From positions 1 to 6,246 of the forward strand of contig JAZQLC010000018.1 in NCBI GenBank assembly GCA_045542485.1: a DNA stretch of 6,246 nucleotides. The letters are read 5' to 3'. Made by a program: the position numbers and the translations under genes. Source of the stretch: SIG575 sp045542485. Its GTDB lineage: Bacteria; Bacillota; Clostridia; Oscillospirales; Acutalibacteraceae. The notes beneath the pieces are model-generated. The model searched no databases, had not been told where the DNA came from, and saw only the letters and a list, made by a program, of their open reading frames with translations. Below, piece by piece: positions 6,243-6,246 of this stretch (position 1 is its first letter; every line of letters starts with the position of its first letter).

Positions 6243-6246
6243 TCCT

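Noticed and set aside
1..6246. CRISPR array, tRNA, rRNA, transposase or attachment site
   Set aside because: I saw no regularly spaced repeats, no tRNA- or rRNA-like segment, no transposase frame and no convincing terminal repeats in the window.

Overview
The window looks like a damaged piece of an integrative and conjugative element (ICE) of the Tn1549/CTn type, from a low-GC anaerobic Firmicute, probably a gut Clostridia member. This placement rests on recognising the protein families, on the A+T-rich sequence and on the strong AGGAG-type ribosome binding sites; no database search was run. All ICE genes lie on the minus strand, so they read from right to left.

Layout from right to left. 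(1) 6242-3888: a VirB4-type conjugation ATPase of the usual length (about 784 codons), interrupted by one in-frame TAG at 4415-4413 that separates Walker A from Walker B. (2) 3879-3849: a perfect 12-bp hairpin between converging genes, a likely bidirectional terminator. (3) 2982-3842, plus strand: an intact AbiH-family abortive-infection gene with its own ribosome binding site and a candidate promoter. (4) 2910-1004: a 'CD1108-type' conjugative cell-wall hydrolase (charged N-terminus, Lys/Ala/Thr-rich repeats, one membrane segment, extracellular M23 peptidase). It is broken by a one-base frameshift near 2457 and by an in-frame TAG at 1006-1004, after which a typical M23 tail stays open to 959. 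(5) 839-909: a decayed relic of a second M23 peptidase C-terminus. (6) 541-838: A+T-rich spacer with no gene I can support. (7) 539-1: a small secreted cysteine-rich protein of unknown function, out of frame with its well-placed start codon by one base and running off the left edge.

How the parts fit: VirB4 would energise the type IV secretion channel, and the M23 hydrolase would open peptidoglycan for the mating bridge. In Tn1549-like elements, as I know them, these two genes are close neighbours in one operon. Here a self-contained antiphage gene sits between them in reverse orientation. The AbiH frame is the only long gene in the window that is intact end to end; the transfer genes around it carry two in-frame ambers and a frameshift. 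The simplest reading is an immobilised, decaying ICE in which the defence cargo is still preserved. Homopolymer sequencing error (all three frameshifts are one A short in an A-rich tract) and TAG read-through or reassignment (both interrupting stops are TAG, the intact terminal stops are TAA) are testable alternatives.
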